Assembly (NCBI GenBank): GCA_030950875.1
Contig: JAUZQS010000141.1
Span: 1-8,533, forward strand
Source of the DNA: Mariprofundaceae bacterium
GTDB taxonomy: Bacteria; Pseudomonadota; Zetaproteobacteria; Mariprofundales; Mariprofundaceae
Length of the DNA: 8,533 nt
Reading direction: 5' to 3'
Below are positions 1 to 7,183 of the stretch, in pieces. Under the pieces are notes generated by a model, which was given only the letters and a program-made list of their open reading frames with translations, ran no database searches and had not been told where the DNA came from. Position numbers and translations under genes: made by a program. Position 1 is the stretch's first letter; every line of letters begins with the position of its first letter.

Positions 1-151
1 AAGAATGGAAGATTTGGGTTTGGAGGCTGCTTTTTATCAAGCCTTGGCTCGGCGAACCATTCAAACCTTAAGTGAACGTTATGTCGGTGTCTTCTCAATT
101 CGGGTGATGGTGTGTGATTTCTCAGGCAATCAATTGGCGGATATCATATGA
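1..151 (+). CDS. cbiD: C-terminal fragment of a probable cobalt-precorrin-5B C1-methyltransferase (CbiD-like), 5' truncated by the window
   Basis: An open frame enters from the left edge (first full codon at position 2) and ends at the TGA at 149-151, giving 49 residues. The visible tail includes LEAAFYQALARRTIQ and, further on, VMVCDFSGNQLADII. This resembles the end of CbiD proteins, where a helix containing a Leu-Ala-Arg-Arg type motif is followed by a strand and an [FY/C]D..G..L turn. CbiD methylates C1 of cobalt-precorrin-5B in the anaerobic cobalamin pathway in the cytoplasm. The call rests on a short stretch recognised from memory and is strengthened by the CbiE-like gene at the other end of the window, the next methylation steps of the same pathway. 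The stop codon overlaps the jetA start as ATGA, so the two are probably translationally coupled. It could instead be another cobalamin gene or an unrelated protein. Confidence 0.6.
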   Translation, partial: RMEDLGLEAAFYQALARRTIQTLSERYVGVFSIRVMVCDFSGNQLADII

Positions 152-1599
152 ACCAGTCAGCAATGAACTATGAAGCACTTGCTTCTTTGCGTAAAAATCA
201 TCCTGCATGGCGTTTGTTACGGGCGGATTCAGCACCATTGGTGGCAAGTTTTTTGCATCGGGTGTTTATTGCGCCGAATGTGCGAGAGATGGCACAAGCC
301 GATTTACAAGAAGCCTTGGAAGATGAGCTTTTTGCGCTGCGAGAGCGGCTTGGAGCGGAGAGTTATCCGCGTTCTGGCTTGGAATACCTCAATGATTGGG
401 CAGACAATGAACAAGGTTGGTTGCGCAAGTTTTATCCAAAAAACTCCGATGAGCCGCATTATGATTTAACACCTGCGACAGAAAAAGGTATTCGCTGGTT
501 ACTCAGTTTAAGCGAGCGACATTTTATTGGTACTGAATCGCGGTTACTGACGTTGTTTGATTTGTTGCAGCAAATTTCCGAAGGCAGTGAAACCGATCCG
601 AAAAAACGCATTGCTGAATTACGCAAAAAACGTCGTGGTATTGATGCGGAAATCAAACGTATTCAAGGTGGCGATGTGTCTTTATTGGATGATACCGCAT
701 TAAAAGACCGCTTTCAGCAATTTGTGATGATGGCAGGTGAATTATTGAGTGATTTTCGTGAGGTTGAGCAAAACTTTCGCTTGCTGGATAGGCGCGTTCG
801 CGAGCGTATTGCCTTATGGGAAGGCGGAAAAGGCGAATTGCTAGAAGATATTCTTAATGAATGTGATGATATTACCGATTCAGATCAAGGTAAGAGCTTT
901 CGCGCTTTTTGGGATTTTTTAATGTCCAGCTCAAGGCAAGAAGCATTGACCACACTACTGGATAATGTGATGAGTTTGCCTGCTGTGGCTGAGTCACGCC
1001 CCGATCCACGTTTGCGTCGGGTACATTATGATTGGCTTGCCGCTGGTGAACATACGCAGCGAACCGTGGCGCAGTTATCTGGGCAATTGCGACGGTTCCT
1101 GGATGATAAAGCATGGTTGGAAAATAAACGTATTATGGAAATTTTACGCAACATCAAGAGTAATGCCTGTGAGATGGTGGATCAGCCGCCACTTGACTTG
1201 GTGATGCCTATGGATGAGGTGGGTTTGAACTTTTCTTTGCCCATGGAGCGCCCTTTGTATCAGCCGCCGCTACAAGCTGTGATTGATGCAGTGCGTTTGG
1301 AAATGGGTGATGAAGATGCGAATACGGATGCTTTGTTTGCGCAGGTGGTCGTCGATAAAGGGCGATTAAAACAGGCGCTGGCACAGGCTTTGCAACAACA
1401 ATCACAAGTATCATTGAGTGATCTGTTACAGCAACACCCACTTCAACATGGGCTTGCGGAATTGGTGGTTTGGCTGCAAATGGCAAGTGAGCAAACACGC
1501 AGCATCATTGATGAAGAAAAAACAGCTATGGTGCAATGGCATACAACACAAGGTTTGGTGAGGCAGGCGACACTGCCGCATGTGTTATTTGTGCGCTAG
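148..1599 (+). CDS. jetA: Wadjet type I subunit JetA (DUF3375)
   Basis: This 483-residue protein is the kleisin-like subunit (MukF/MksF-like role) of the Wadjet SMC complex, which links the JetC ATPase heads and carries JetB. Hallmarks of the DUF3375 family are visible: HPAWRLLRAD at residues 18-27 followed by APLVASFL, the block from W84 to T108 containing GWLRKFYP and EPHYDLTP, and GTESRL at 128-133. A predicted helical, charged middle (about 150-230) fits a kleisin-type linker. Length matches the family. The ATG at 148 is chosen because it overlaps the upstream stop as ATGA; ATG 163 (MNYEALASL) is a possible alternative, and neither has a strong Shine-Dalgarno sequence, which fits coupling to the upstream gene. 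Unlike the other jet junctions, jetA is separated from jetB by 333 bp of decayed and inserted DNA. The reading frame itself looks intact. Confidence 0.93.
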   Translation: MNQSAMNYEALASLRKNHPAWRLLRADSAPLVASFLHRVFIAPNVREMAQADLQEALEDELFALRERLGAESYPRSGLEYLNDWADNEQGWLRKFYPKNSDEPHYDLTPATEKGIRWLLSLSERHFIGTESRLLTLFDLLQQISEGSETDPKKRIAELRKKRRGIDAEIKRIQGGDVSLLDDTALKDRFQQFVMMAGELLSDFREVEQNFRLLDRRVRERIALWEGGKGELLEDILNECDDITDSDQGKSFRAFWDFLMSSSRQEALTTLLDNVMSLPAVAESRPDPRLRRVHYDWLAAGEHTQRTVAQLSGQLRRFLDDKAWLENKRIMEILRNIKSNACEMVDQPPLDLVMPMDEVGLNFSLPMERPLYQPPLQAVIDAVRLEMGDEDANTDALFAQVVVDKGRLKQALAQALQQQSQVSLSDLLQQHPLQHGLAELVVWLQMASEQTRSIIDEEKTAMVQWHTTQGLVRQATLPHVLFVR

Positions 1600-1635
1600 G
1601 TTTTCTATGTTTATGCGTGATGACAGACTGATGTT

Positions 1636-1639
1636 GGAG
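1636..1639 (+). promoter_or_regulatory. Ribosome-binding site of the broken ATPase gene
   Basis: GGAG lies 6 nt before ATG 1646. Its good spacing supports the view that the short downstream frame was once the genuine start of a gene and not a chance ORF. Confidence 0.55.
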
Positions 1640-1645
1640 TAGAGA

Positions 1646-1747
1646 ATGAGATTAGATAAGATAGCTTTAAAAAACTTACGATGTTATCAATCGATTGAGC
1701 TTTACCCAAAGATGACCGTTTTGGTGGCCAAATACTGTAATACCTAG
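1646..1747 (+). pseudogene. Remnant of a RecF/SMC-like AAA ATPase gene (N-terminus only)
   Basis: ATG 1646 is preceded by GGAG at 1636-1639 with 6-nt spacing and opens 33 codons. The peptide starts MRLDKIALKNLRCYQSIEL and continues YPKMTVLVA. This is the typical first beta-hairpin and lead-in to the Walker A loop of RecF/SbcC/OLD-type ATPases, which usually read like M.I..I.L.NFR.F...., then a strand ending T.L.G or A, then NGAGKT. Here the expected NGAGKT is missing: after LVA the frame runs KYCNT and stops at a TAG supplied by the left inverted repeat of the adjacent MITE-like element. The rest of the ATPase is gone. It is not a piece of jetC, whose N-terminus is different. Such ATPases are common in other defence systems, so this may be the relic of a second defence gene, but the family cannot be told from ~29 residues. 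Confidence 0.65.
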
Positions 1748-1762
1748 ATACTGCAAGTGTTT
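1741..1762 (+). repeat. Left terminal inverted repeat
   Basis: It matches the reverse complement of 1885-1906 at 21 of 22 positions. It also supplies the TAG stop codon (1745-1747) that ends the broken ATPase frame. Confidence 0.8.
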
Positions 1763-1799
1763 GCACATACATAGCGCAACCTCTTCATTCACTTGGACT

Positions 1800-1847
1800 A
1801 TTGAAAAAACACTCATCATCAATAAGGTGACTACGTGTTTTTTCAAT
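1800..1847. repeat. Internal inverted repeat (13-bp stem, 22-nt loop)
   Basis: ATTGAAAAAACAC at 1800-1812 is the exact reverse complement of GTGTTTTTTCAAT at 1835-1847. Outer bases T1799/A1848, then GGT against ACC about 1794-1796/1851-1853, also pair, extending the stem with mismatches. The stem is AT-rich, so it does not look like a standard terminator; it forms the core of the MITE-like hairpin. Confidence 0.75.
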
Positions 1848-1884
1848 ACGCCATGTAAACCAATATCTTACACTCTGCACGTAT

Positions 1885-1906
1885 AAACACTTGCAGGATC
1901 TAGGTA
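1885..1906 (-). repeat. Right terminal inverted repeat
   Basis: It begins AAACACTTGCAGGATC and ends CTAGGTA. Its reverse complement matches the left repeat at 1741-1762 with one mismatch. Confidence 0.8.
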
Positions 1907-1919
1907 ATAAATTAAGGGC

Positions 1920-1924
1920 AAGGA
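1920..1924 (+). promoter_or_regulatory. Ribosome-binding site of jetB
   Basis: AAGGA lies 8 nt upstream of ATG 1933. jetB therefore has independent translation initiation, unlike jetC and jetD, whose starts overlap the preceding stop. Confidence 0.65.
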
Positions 1925-1932
1925 TTTAACAC

Positions 1933-2547
1933 ATGGATGATCGAGTAGAACAAGAGAAGGTCCAGCGTGACTCGAAATTATCGGCAGTGGTAGTGGCTTT
2001 GTGTAAAGGTATGGTTGACCGCGAGAATGATTCAAAGCTATGGCAGCTGTTATTGAATATGCAGTTGGCTGTTTCGGAATATGTGGAAGTTTTGGGTTTG
2101 GTATTGATTTTGGATGAGGCTGAAGGTTATGCTTTTTTGCGGGCATGCGAGCAAGTTGATGAGGAGAACAAAACCCCACGCTTGATTGCTCGGCGGCAAC
2201 TATCGTTTCATGTTAGCCTTTTATTGGCATTGCTGCGTGAACGCATGGCGGAATCCGATGCTTCAGGCGGTGAGGCGCGGGTGATGGTTTCGCGGGATGA
2301 AATCGTGGAGATGATTCGCGTCTTTTTGCCTGAGGGTAGCAATGAGGTTCGCCTGATTGATCAGGTGGATGGCTATATCAATCAAATTGTTAAAATGGGC
2401 TTTGCTAGGGCGCTTAAAGGGGCAGAAAAAATGTTTGAATTACATCGCATTATTAAATCTTTTGTGGATGCGCAATGGTTGGCGGAATTTGATCATCGTT
2501 TGTCCGAATACAAACAGTTGCTACAGCCCAAAGCAGGTGAGGTATGA
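1933..2547 (+). CDS. jetB: Wadjet type I subunit JetB (DUF4194)
   Basis: This 204-residue protein is the KITE-type (MukE/MksE-like) subunit that binds the JetA kleisin and contacts DNA as tandem winged-helix domains. It shows the DUF4194 pattern: an N-terminal helical part with LWQLLLNMQLAVSEYVEVLG at about residues 36-55, then LVLILDEAEGYAFLR, then the conserved PRLIARRQLSFHVSLLLALLR-type stretch around 82-102 (in which an arginine pair precedes the hydrophobic helix), and a C-terminal winged helix with VRLIDQVDGYINQIVKMGF ending in a strand-turn that carries FELHRIIKSFVDA. Length is normal for the family. The TGA overlaps the jetC ATG (ATGA, 2544-2547), so JetB and JetC are likely co-translated. 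ATG 1933 is supported by a good ribosome-binding site. Confidence 0.93.
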   Translation: MDDRVEQEKVQRDSKLSAVVVALCKGMVDRENDSKLWQLLLNMQLAVSEYVEVLGLVLILDEAEGYAFLRACEQVDEENKTPRLIARRQLSFHVSLLLALLRERMAESDASGGEARVMVSRDEIVEMIRVFLPEGSNEVRLIDQVDGYINQIVKMGFARALKGAEKMFELHRIIKSFVDAQWLAEFDHRLSEYKQLLQPKAGEV

Positions 2548-5500
2548 ATCAAGGGTTAACGCTAGATTTTGTAAAAGATGACGCGCTTACAGGCTTTCGC
2601 CTCAAGCGTTTGGAAGTCTTGAACTGGGGAACATTTGATCAGAAAGTATGGTCATTTGATATACATGGTAAAAATGCCTTGCTGACAGGTGATATTGGTT
2701 CGGGAAAATCGACGTTGGTCGATGCTGTTACGACATTGTTGGTGCCTGCACACCGTGTTGCCTACAACAAAGCCGCTGGTGCAACGGCAAAAGAGCGTGA
2801 CTTGCGCTCGTATGTGTTGGGCTTTTATAAATCGGAACAAAGTGAAGCTGTGGGTACCGCAAAGCCCGTTGCATTGCGAAAACATGGTAGTTATACCGTT
2901 ATTTTGGGCGAGTTTTACAATGAAGGTTATGATCAAACAGTGACATTGGCACAAGTGTTTTGGTTTCGCCAGCCACAGGGTCAGCCCGAACGCTTTTATG
3001 CGGTGGCTGATGAAGCACTGACCATTCAAGAGCATTTTGGTGGTTTTGGTTCGGAGATGGCTACCTTACGTAAACGCTTAAAAAAGCAGCAGGTAAATCT
3101 GTTTGATGCTTTTCCTGCTTATGGGGCATTTTTTCGGCGGCGTTTTGGCATTGAAAATGAGCAGGCATTGGAGTTGTTTCATCAGACGGTTTCGATGAAA
3201 TCCATTGGTAATTTAACGGAATTTGTACGCGGCCATATGCTAGAGGCATTTGATGTGCAGTCGCGCATTGATGCGTTGATTGCCCATTTTGATGATTTGG
3301 ACAGGGCACACAAAGCCGTGCTTACGGCTAAAAAGCAAATGAGTTTGCTTACGCCCTTGGTTGAAAAATGCCAGCAACACGCAGTGCTTGAGCGTGAGAA
3401 ATCAGTCTGTGAGCAGGCGCGGCAAGCACTCAGGGCATACATGGCCAGTATCAAATCAGATTTATTGACACACCGCATGATCAAGCTTGATGGTGAGCTA
3501 GAACGCTTGCAATTGCGGGTATCTGAGCTGAATGAAAAGGTCAAATCAGGGTCACAGCAAGAGCGTGAACTAGAACGTGCTATGGCCGATCAAGGTGGGG
3601 AGCGTATTGCCTTATTAGAACAGAAAATTGAGGAAAAAGAGCAAGAAAAGGCGCGTTGTTTGCAGCGGGCACAGCGTTATGATGAAATTATTGCGCAGCT
3701 TGAATTGCCTCGGGTGAAGGATGTTGAGGCCTTTTTGCAGCAGCGAGACAGCTGTTTGACATTGTTGCAAAGTCTTGCGGATGAAGAGGCGCAAACGCAA
3801 AATGATATGAATGAGCTGGGTGTAGATTTGAAAGAAGGAAAACGTGAGTATGATGGTTTGCAGAGTGAATTGAAGGGCTTAAAAAACCGTAAAAACAATA
3901 TTCATGAGCAGCAAATCAGCATTCGCCAACGCCTATGCGCAGACCTTGGCTTGGCTGAAGAAGCGATGCCTTTTGCAGGCGAATTGATTCAGGTGCGCGA
4001 AGATGAGCGTGATTGGCAGGGTGCAGCAGAGCGTTTATTACATGGCTTTGCCTTATCAATGCTGGTTGCCGATGAGCATTATACCAAGGTGATGGGATGG
4101 GTGAATGAGCATCACCTGCAAGGCCGCTTGGTCTTTTATCGGGTGCGCAAGCATCAACAACAGCTCAGCTCGCAACATGCCGCTTCATTGGCGGATAAGT
4201 TGGAAGTGAAGCCAGATTCGGCATTTTATGATTGGTTGCAGCAAGAATTGATCAAGCGCTTTGATTATGCCTGCTGTGATGATTTGGAGAGCTTTCGCAG
4301 AGAAACTCGGGCGATTACCATCGCAGGGCAAATCAAAGCCCAAGGTGGTCGCCATGAAAAAGATGATCGGCACCGTATTGATGATAAACGGCGCTTTGTT
4401 TTGGGTTGGAGCAATGTGGAGAAAATCGCTGCCTTGGAAGTTGAAGCTGATCGGCAACAGCAGGTATTAGCCGATCTTGGTGGCCGCATTGCGGGCTTAC
4501 AAAAGACATTAAAATCACAGCAGTCGCGCTTATCATTATTAAATCAACTCAAAGCCTATCCAGATTTTCAAGATGTTAACTGGCGACCATTGGCCATGGA
4601 CATTGAGCAATTAAGTGCAGAAAAGAGTGCCTTGGAAGCGGCATCGGATCAATTGCGTTTGTTGGCAGAGCAACGTGATAAGGTGTTAGCACAATTGGAA
4701 AAAGATGAAGACACACTGTTAAAACGCCGCGATGAATGCTCCAAAACTGAGCAAAAGCGTGCCGATGCTCAAAGTATGCATGCAGATTTGCAAACATTGC
4801 TGAGTGAAGAAGGCGAGGCTTGGCAAGATTATCAGACAGTGTTGAAGGAATTGGCTGATGCCGTGTTGGGTAAGGATGCGGTACAGCAGGTGGAGTTTTG
4901 CGAAAGCCAAGAGCAGGCATTGCGTGCTGAGTTGAACAAGCGTATGCAAAGTTTAGATGGGAAATTATCCCGCCTATATGCGTATATTATTCAAGAAATG
5001 GCACATTTTAAAGAAATATATCCATTGGAAACGCAGGATATGGATGCCGACTTACGCGCTGCACATGAGTATGAGAAGATGCTTGAAAGCTTACATGCAG
5101 ATGGGCTTCCACATTTTGAAGCGCGTTTTAAGGAAATGCTGAATGAAAATACCATTCGTGAGATTGCTAATTTTCAAAGTCAGTTGTTGCGGGAGAGAGA
5201 AACGATCAAGGAGCGCATTGAACGTATCAATGCATCATTGATCCATATCGATTATGTTGAAGGGCGATACATTACCCTGTTGGCGCAGCCAGCGGCCGAT
5301 GCTGAAATACAAACGTTTCAGCAGGATTTAAAAGCTTGTACGGAAGGCAGTGTGACAGGTTCTGAAGATGAACAATATTCGGAAGAGAAGTTTTTGCAGG
5401 TACAAAAAATCATTGCTCGTTTTCGTGGCCGTGAGGGTGAGGCCGATGCTGACTTGCGTTGGCAGCGTAAGGTTTCGGATGTACGCAACTGGTTTCGCTT

Positions 5501-5918
5501 TGCGGCATCTGAGCGCTGGCGTGAAGATGATGAGGAATACGAACATTATGCTGATTCAGGTGGTAAGTCGGGTGGTCAAAAAGAGAAGCTGGCATACACC
5601 ATTTTGGCGGCAAGTCTGGCTTACCAATTTGGCTTGGAATGGAATGCGGTGCGTTCGCGCTCATTTCGCTTTGTGGTGATTGATGAGGCCTTCGGACGCG
5701 GTTCGGATGAATCGGCCGAGTATGGTTTAAAGCTTTTTGCGCAACTTAATTTACAATTGCTTATTGTTACGCCACTGCAAAAGATTCATATCATTGAACC
5801 CCATGTCCAGCACGTGGGTTATGTGAGTAATGAGGGTGGCACAAGCTCGAAATTGCGTAACCTAAGCATTGAAACTTACCGCGAAGAAAAGCGGCAGCGT
5901 GAGCAAGAAGTGGCGTGA
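2544..5918 (+). CDS. jetC: Wadjet type I SMC-like ATPase JetC
   Basis: This 1124-residue protein is the motor of the complex, an SMC/MukB-like ATPase that dimerises and extrudes DNA loops. Walker A is GDIGSGKST at residues 49-57 (K55). The ABC signature is KSGGQ at 1008-1012 within YADSGGKSGGQKEK. Walker B is VVIDEAFGR starting at 1044 with catalytic E1048, followed by the D-loop/switch region and LQLLIVTPLQKIHIIEP. Long charged coiled-coil arms occupy roughly 270-460 and 650-930, separated by a globular hinge-like segment at about 475-650 that contains ERDWQGAAERLLHGFALS, a stretch I recognise from JetC homologues. All nucleotide-binding motifs appear intact. The start overlaps the jetB stop (ATGA) and is preceded by AGGTGAGG. 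The stop overlaps the GTG start of jetD. Confidence 0.95.
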   Translation: MNQGLTLDFVKDDALTGFRLKRLEVLNWGTFDQKVWSFDIHGKNALLTGDIGSGKSTLVDAVTTLLVPAHRVAYNKAAGATAKERDLRSYVLGFYKSEQSEAVGTAKPVALRKHGSYTVILGEFYNEGYDQTVTLAQVFWFRQPQGQPERFYAVADEALTIQEHFGGFGSEMATLRKRLKKQQVNLFDAFPAYGAFFRRRFGIENEQALELFHQTVSMKSIGNLTEFVRGHMLEAFDVQSRIDALIAHFDDLDRAHKAVLTAKKQMSLLTPLVEKCQQHAVLEREKSVCEQARQALRAYMASIKSDLLTHRMIKLDGELERLQLRVSELNEKVKSGSQQERELERAMADQGGERIALLEQKIEEKEQEKARCLQRAQRYDEIIAQLELPRVKDVEAFLQQRDSCLTLLQSLADEEAQTQNDMNELGVDLKEGKREYDGLQSELKGLKNRKNNIHEQQISIRQRLCADLGLAEEAMPFAGELIQVREDERDWQGAAERLLHGFALSMLVADEHYTKVMGWVNEHHLQGRLVFYRVRKHQQQLSSQHAASLADKLEVKPDSAFYDWLQQELIKRFDYACCDDLESFRRETRAITIAGQIKAQGGRHEKDDRHRIDDKRRFVLGWSNVEKIAALEVEADRQQQVLADLGGRIAGLQKTLKSQQSRLSLLNQLKAYPDFQDVNWRPLAMDIEQLSAEKSALEAASDQLRLLAEQRDKVLAQLEKDEDTLLKRRDECSKTEQKRADAQSMHADLQTLLSEEGEAWQDYQTVLKELADAVLGKDAVQQVEFCESQEQALRAELNKRMQSLDGKLSRLYAYIIQEMAHFKEIYPLETQDMDADLRAAHEYEKMLESLHADGLPHFEARFKEMLNENTIREIANFQSQLLRERETIKERIERINASLIHIDYVEGRYITLLAQPAADAEIQTFQQDLKACTEGSVTGSEDEQYSEEKFLQVQKIIARFRGREGEADADLRWQRKVSDVRNWFRFAASERWREDDEEYEHYADSGGKSGGQKEKLAYTILAASLAYQFGLEWNAVRSRSFRFVVIDEAFGRGSDESAEYGLKLFAQLNLQLLIVTPLQKIHIIEPHVQHVGYVSNEGGTSSKLRNLSIETYREEKRQREQEVA

Positions 5919-7114
5919 AGTGGACAAGCCCTGAAGATATAAAAGAGCAGCTGGAGCGAAGTTGGTTGCGTGGTGATATATGCCGCGCCTCGGTAAGGGA
6001 TACTGGGGGTTTTCCGCTGGCCATTGCATTGCGCCAACCATCGGCAAAAGTGATGTTGGATGATTTCGCCAATATGCAGGATTGGGTTAAGTTGATGCGA
6101 GCCTATGCCCAAAAGAAACAGTTAAAGCTCGAATATAAACAGATCAATCATAGGGCCTTGGGGCAACAAGAATTACCTAGTCATGTGCTATTGCATGACC
6201 CTCAACAAGCCGCAACGCTTATAGCTAAGATGAAGTTATTGAAGATATTTTGTCATTTGTACAAGAAAACAGGCAGCTATGCGGATAGCTTGCAGGCTTG
6301 GGTCTTCAAATACCCGATAAAAGTATTGGAATTAGCGGATCAATGGCAACAAATATTGGATTTATGTGTGTGGATGCAGGCGAATCCCCAGCCTAAAATC
6401 TATTTGCGGCAAGTGGATGTGACAGGGGTGGATAGCAAGTTTATTGAGCAGCATAAAAAGGTATTGGCGGCATTGTTTGATTTGATGTTGCCAGTGTTTG
6501 CCATTGATGATGATTTTTCAGGTGCATTGGGCTTTGCTCGTCGCTATGGTTTTTTGGATAAGCCGCTGATGCTCAGGGTGCGCCCCTTGGATGCCAACAT
6601 TACATTGCTACCATGTCAGGGGCATCAAGACGTGATGCTGACAGCCAAGGCTTTGGCATGTATCCACAGCGATGTGCAAGAGCAAGTGAAAGCCGTGTTT
6701 GTGGTTGAAAATGAAGTGAATTATTTATCTTTTCCTGATATGCCCAATGCGCTGCTTATTTTTGGTTCAGGCTATGGCTTTGAAGCCTTAAAAGAGGTGA
6801 AGTGGTTGACGATGCGATCATGGTATTATTGGGGTGATCTGGATACACATGGTTTTGCTATTTTAGATCAATTGCGTTGTGCTTTTCCACATGTGAGATC
6901 ATTTTTGATGGATAAGAATACCTTTATGCGTCACGAACATGCTTGGGGAAATGAGCCAAAACAAGAAAAGAAAGACTTGCATCACCTCAATGAAACAGAG
7001 TGTGAGATGTATGATATTTTGCGTTTTAATGATTTGGGTGAGGGCTTGCGATTGGAGCAAGAACGCATTGCTTATGTTGAGCTGTTGAACGTGCTAAAGG
7101 ATATAGACAGATGA
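5915..7114 (+). CDS. jetD: Wadjet type I nuclease subunit JetD (DUF3322 + Toprim DUF2220)
   Basis: This 399-residue protein is the nuclease that cuts closed circular DNA once JetABC has extruded it. The N-terminal DUF3322-type part (about 1-190) begins MKWTSPEDIKEQLERSW, typical for the family. The C-terminal Toprim domain has the strand VFVVENEVNYL with the conserved glutamate E265, the glycine turn FGSGYGFEAL, and WGDLDTHGF with D308 and D310, then SFLMD. These acidic residues are the expected metal ligands, so catalysis is probably intact. The start is GTG 5915, overlapping the jetC stop as GTGA. The last codons (…VELLNVLKDIDR) occur again in diverged form at 7800-7835, after the toxin gene. 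The TGA at 7112-7114 also overlaps an ATG (TGATG) that now leads only to a 31-codon frame with no recognisable product. Confidence 0.93.
   Translation: MKWTSPEDIKEQLERSWLRGDICRASVRDTGGFPLAIALRQPSAKVMLDDFANMQDWVKLMRAYAQKKQLKLEYKQINHRALGQQELPSHVLLHDPQQAATLIAKMKLLKIFCHLYKKTGSYADSLQAWVFKYPIKVLELADQWQQILDLCVWMQANPQPKIYLRQVDVTGVDSKFIEQHKKVLAALFDLMLPVFAIDDDFSGALGFARRYGFLDKPLMLRVRPLDANITLLPCQGHQDVMLTAKALACIHSDVQEQVKAVFVVENEVNYLSFPDMPNALLIFGSGYGFEALKEVKWLTMRSWYYWGDLDTHGFAILDQLRCAFPHVRSFLMDKNTFMRHEHAWGNEPKQEKKDLHHLNETECEMYDILRFNDLGEGLRLEQERIAYVELLNVLKDIDR
7078..7103 (+). repeat. Direct repeat copy 1 (inside the jetD 3' end)
   Basis: 26 bp starting TGAGCTGTTGAACGTG match 7802-7827 at 23 of 26 positions. 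Here the sequence encodes the last residues of JetD, V-E-L-L-N-V-L-K-D-I-D-R. Confidence 0.7.
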
Positions 7115-7125
7115 TGGACTTAGCC

Positions 7126-7131
7126 TTGACG
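7126..7131 (+). promoter_or_regulatory. Possible -35 box of a toxin–antitoxin promoter
   Basis: TTGACG resembles a sigma-70 -35 hexamer, just downstream of the jetD stop. No convincing -10 box sits at the usual 16-18 bp distance, so this is tentative. The palindrome at 7152-7171 would overlap or follow the start of transcription if the promoter is real. Confidence 0.25.
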
Positions 7132-7151
7132 GTTGTTAATGGATCGATCAG

Positions 7152-7171
7152 GTTCAACTTTAAAGTTGAAC
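7152..7171. promoter_or_regulatory. Perfect 20-bp palindrome, probable antitoxin operator
   Basis: GTTCAACTTTAAAGTTGAAC is identical to its own reverse complement and abuts the AAGGAG Shine-Dalgarno sequence of the antitoxin (7172-7177). Phd/YefM-type antitoxins bind such palindromes as dimers to repress their own operon, so this is the obvious candidate operator. As RNA it could also pair, in which case it might limit access to the ribosome-binding site. Confidence 0.65.
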
Positions 7172-7177
7172 AAGGAG
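7172..7177 (+). promoter_or_regulatory. Ribosome-binding site that decides the antitoxin start
   Basis: AAGGAG touches ATG 7178 without a gap, too close for initiation, but lies 6 nt before the in-frame GTG 7184. This favours GTG 7184 as the start. Confidence 0.6.
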
Positions 7178-7183
7178 ATGCTT

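Larger units (their letters stand above)
1741..1906. mobile_element. MITE-like element with terminal inverted repeats
   Basis: The ends are 22-bp inverted repeats: 1741-1762 (starting TACCTAGATACTGCAAGTG) and 1885-1906, whose reverse complement differs at a single base (A versus C at the tenth position). The outermost bases are TA on both sides, which fits a TA target duplication as made by IS630/Tc1-mariner type transposases; in that case the element proper is 1743-1904 (162 bp). A second, nested perfect 13-bp inverted repeat sits inside (1800-1812 and 1835-1847), with further partial pairing outside it, so the element can fold into a long imperfect hairpin. It has no coding capacity. This is the architecture of a miniature inverted-repeat transposable element. 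The family assignment is an inference from the TA ends only; no second copy is in the window. Confidence 0.72.
1600..1932 (+). other. Intergenic insert between jetA and jetB
   Basis: This 333-bp stretch has no intact gene. From left to right it holds about 45 bp without a recognisable feature, a broken ATPase gene start with its ribosome-binding site (1636-1747), a MITE-like hairpin element (1741-1906), and the leader and ribosome-binding site of jetB. The other two jet junctions overlap by 4 bp, so this gap is most simply explained by insertion and decay. I could not find a convincing sigma-70 promoter or a GC-rich rho-independent terminator in it. Confidence 0.75.

Noticed and set aside
1800..1847. 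The internal hairpin as a rho-independent terminator
   Set aside because: The stem is AT-rich with a 22-nt loop, and the T run lies inside the stem and not after it. It fits a transposable-element palindrome better.
1868..2179. Minus-strand frame of 103 codons over the MITE end and jetB
   Set aside because: It is antisense to jetB and extends into the right inverted repeat; its product has no recognisable features, and jetB is clearly the real gene.
3182..3544. Minus-strand open frame of 120 codons inside jetC
   Set aside because: It is antisense to a well-supported SMC-like gene in conserved coding sequence and rich in Ser/Cys, as expected of a shadow frame. The other minus-strand frames (for example 2652-3035, 4576-4920, 5410-5664) are the same.
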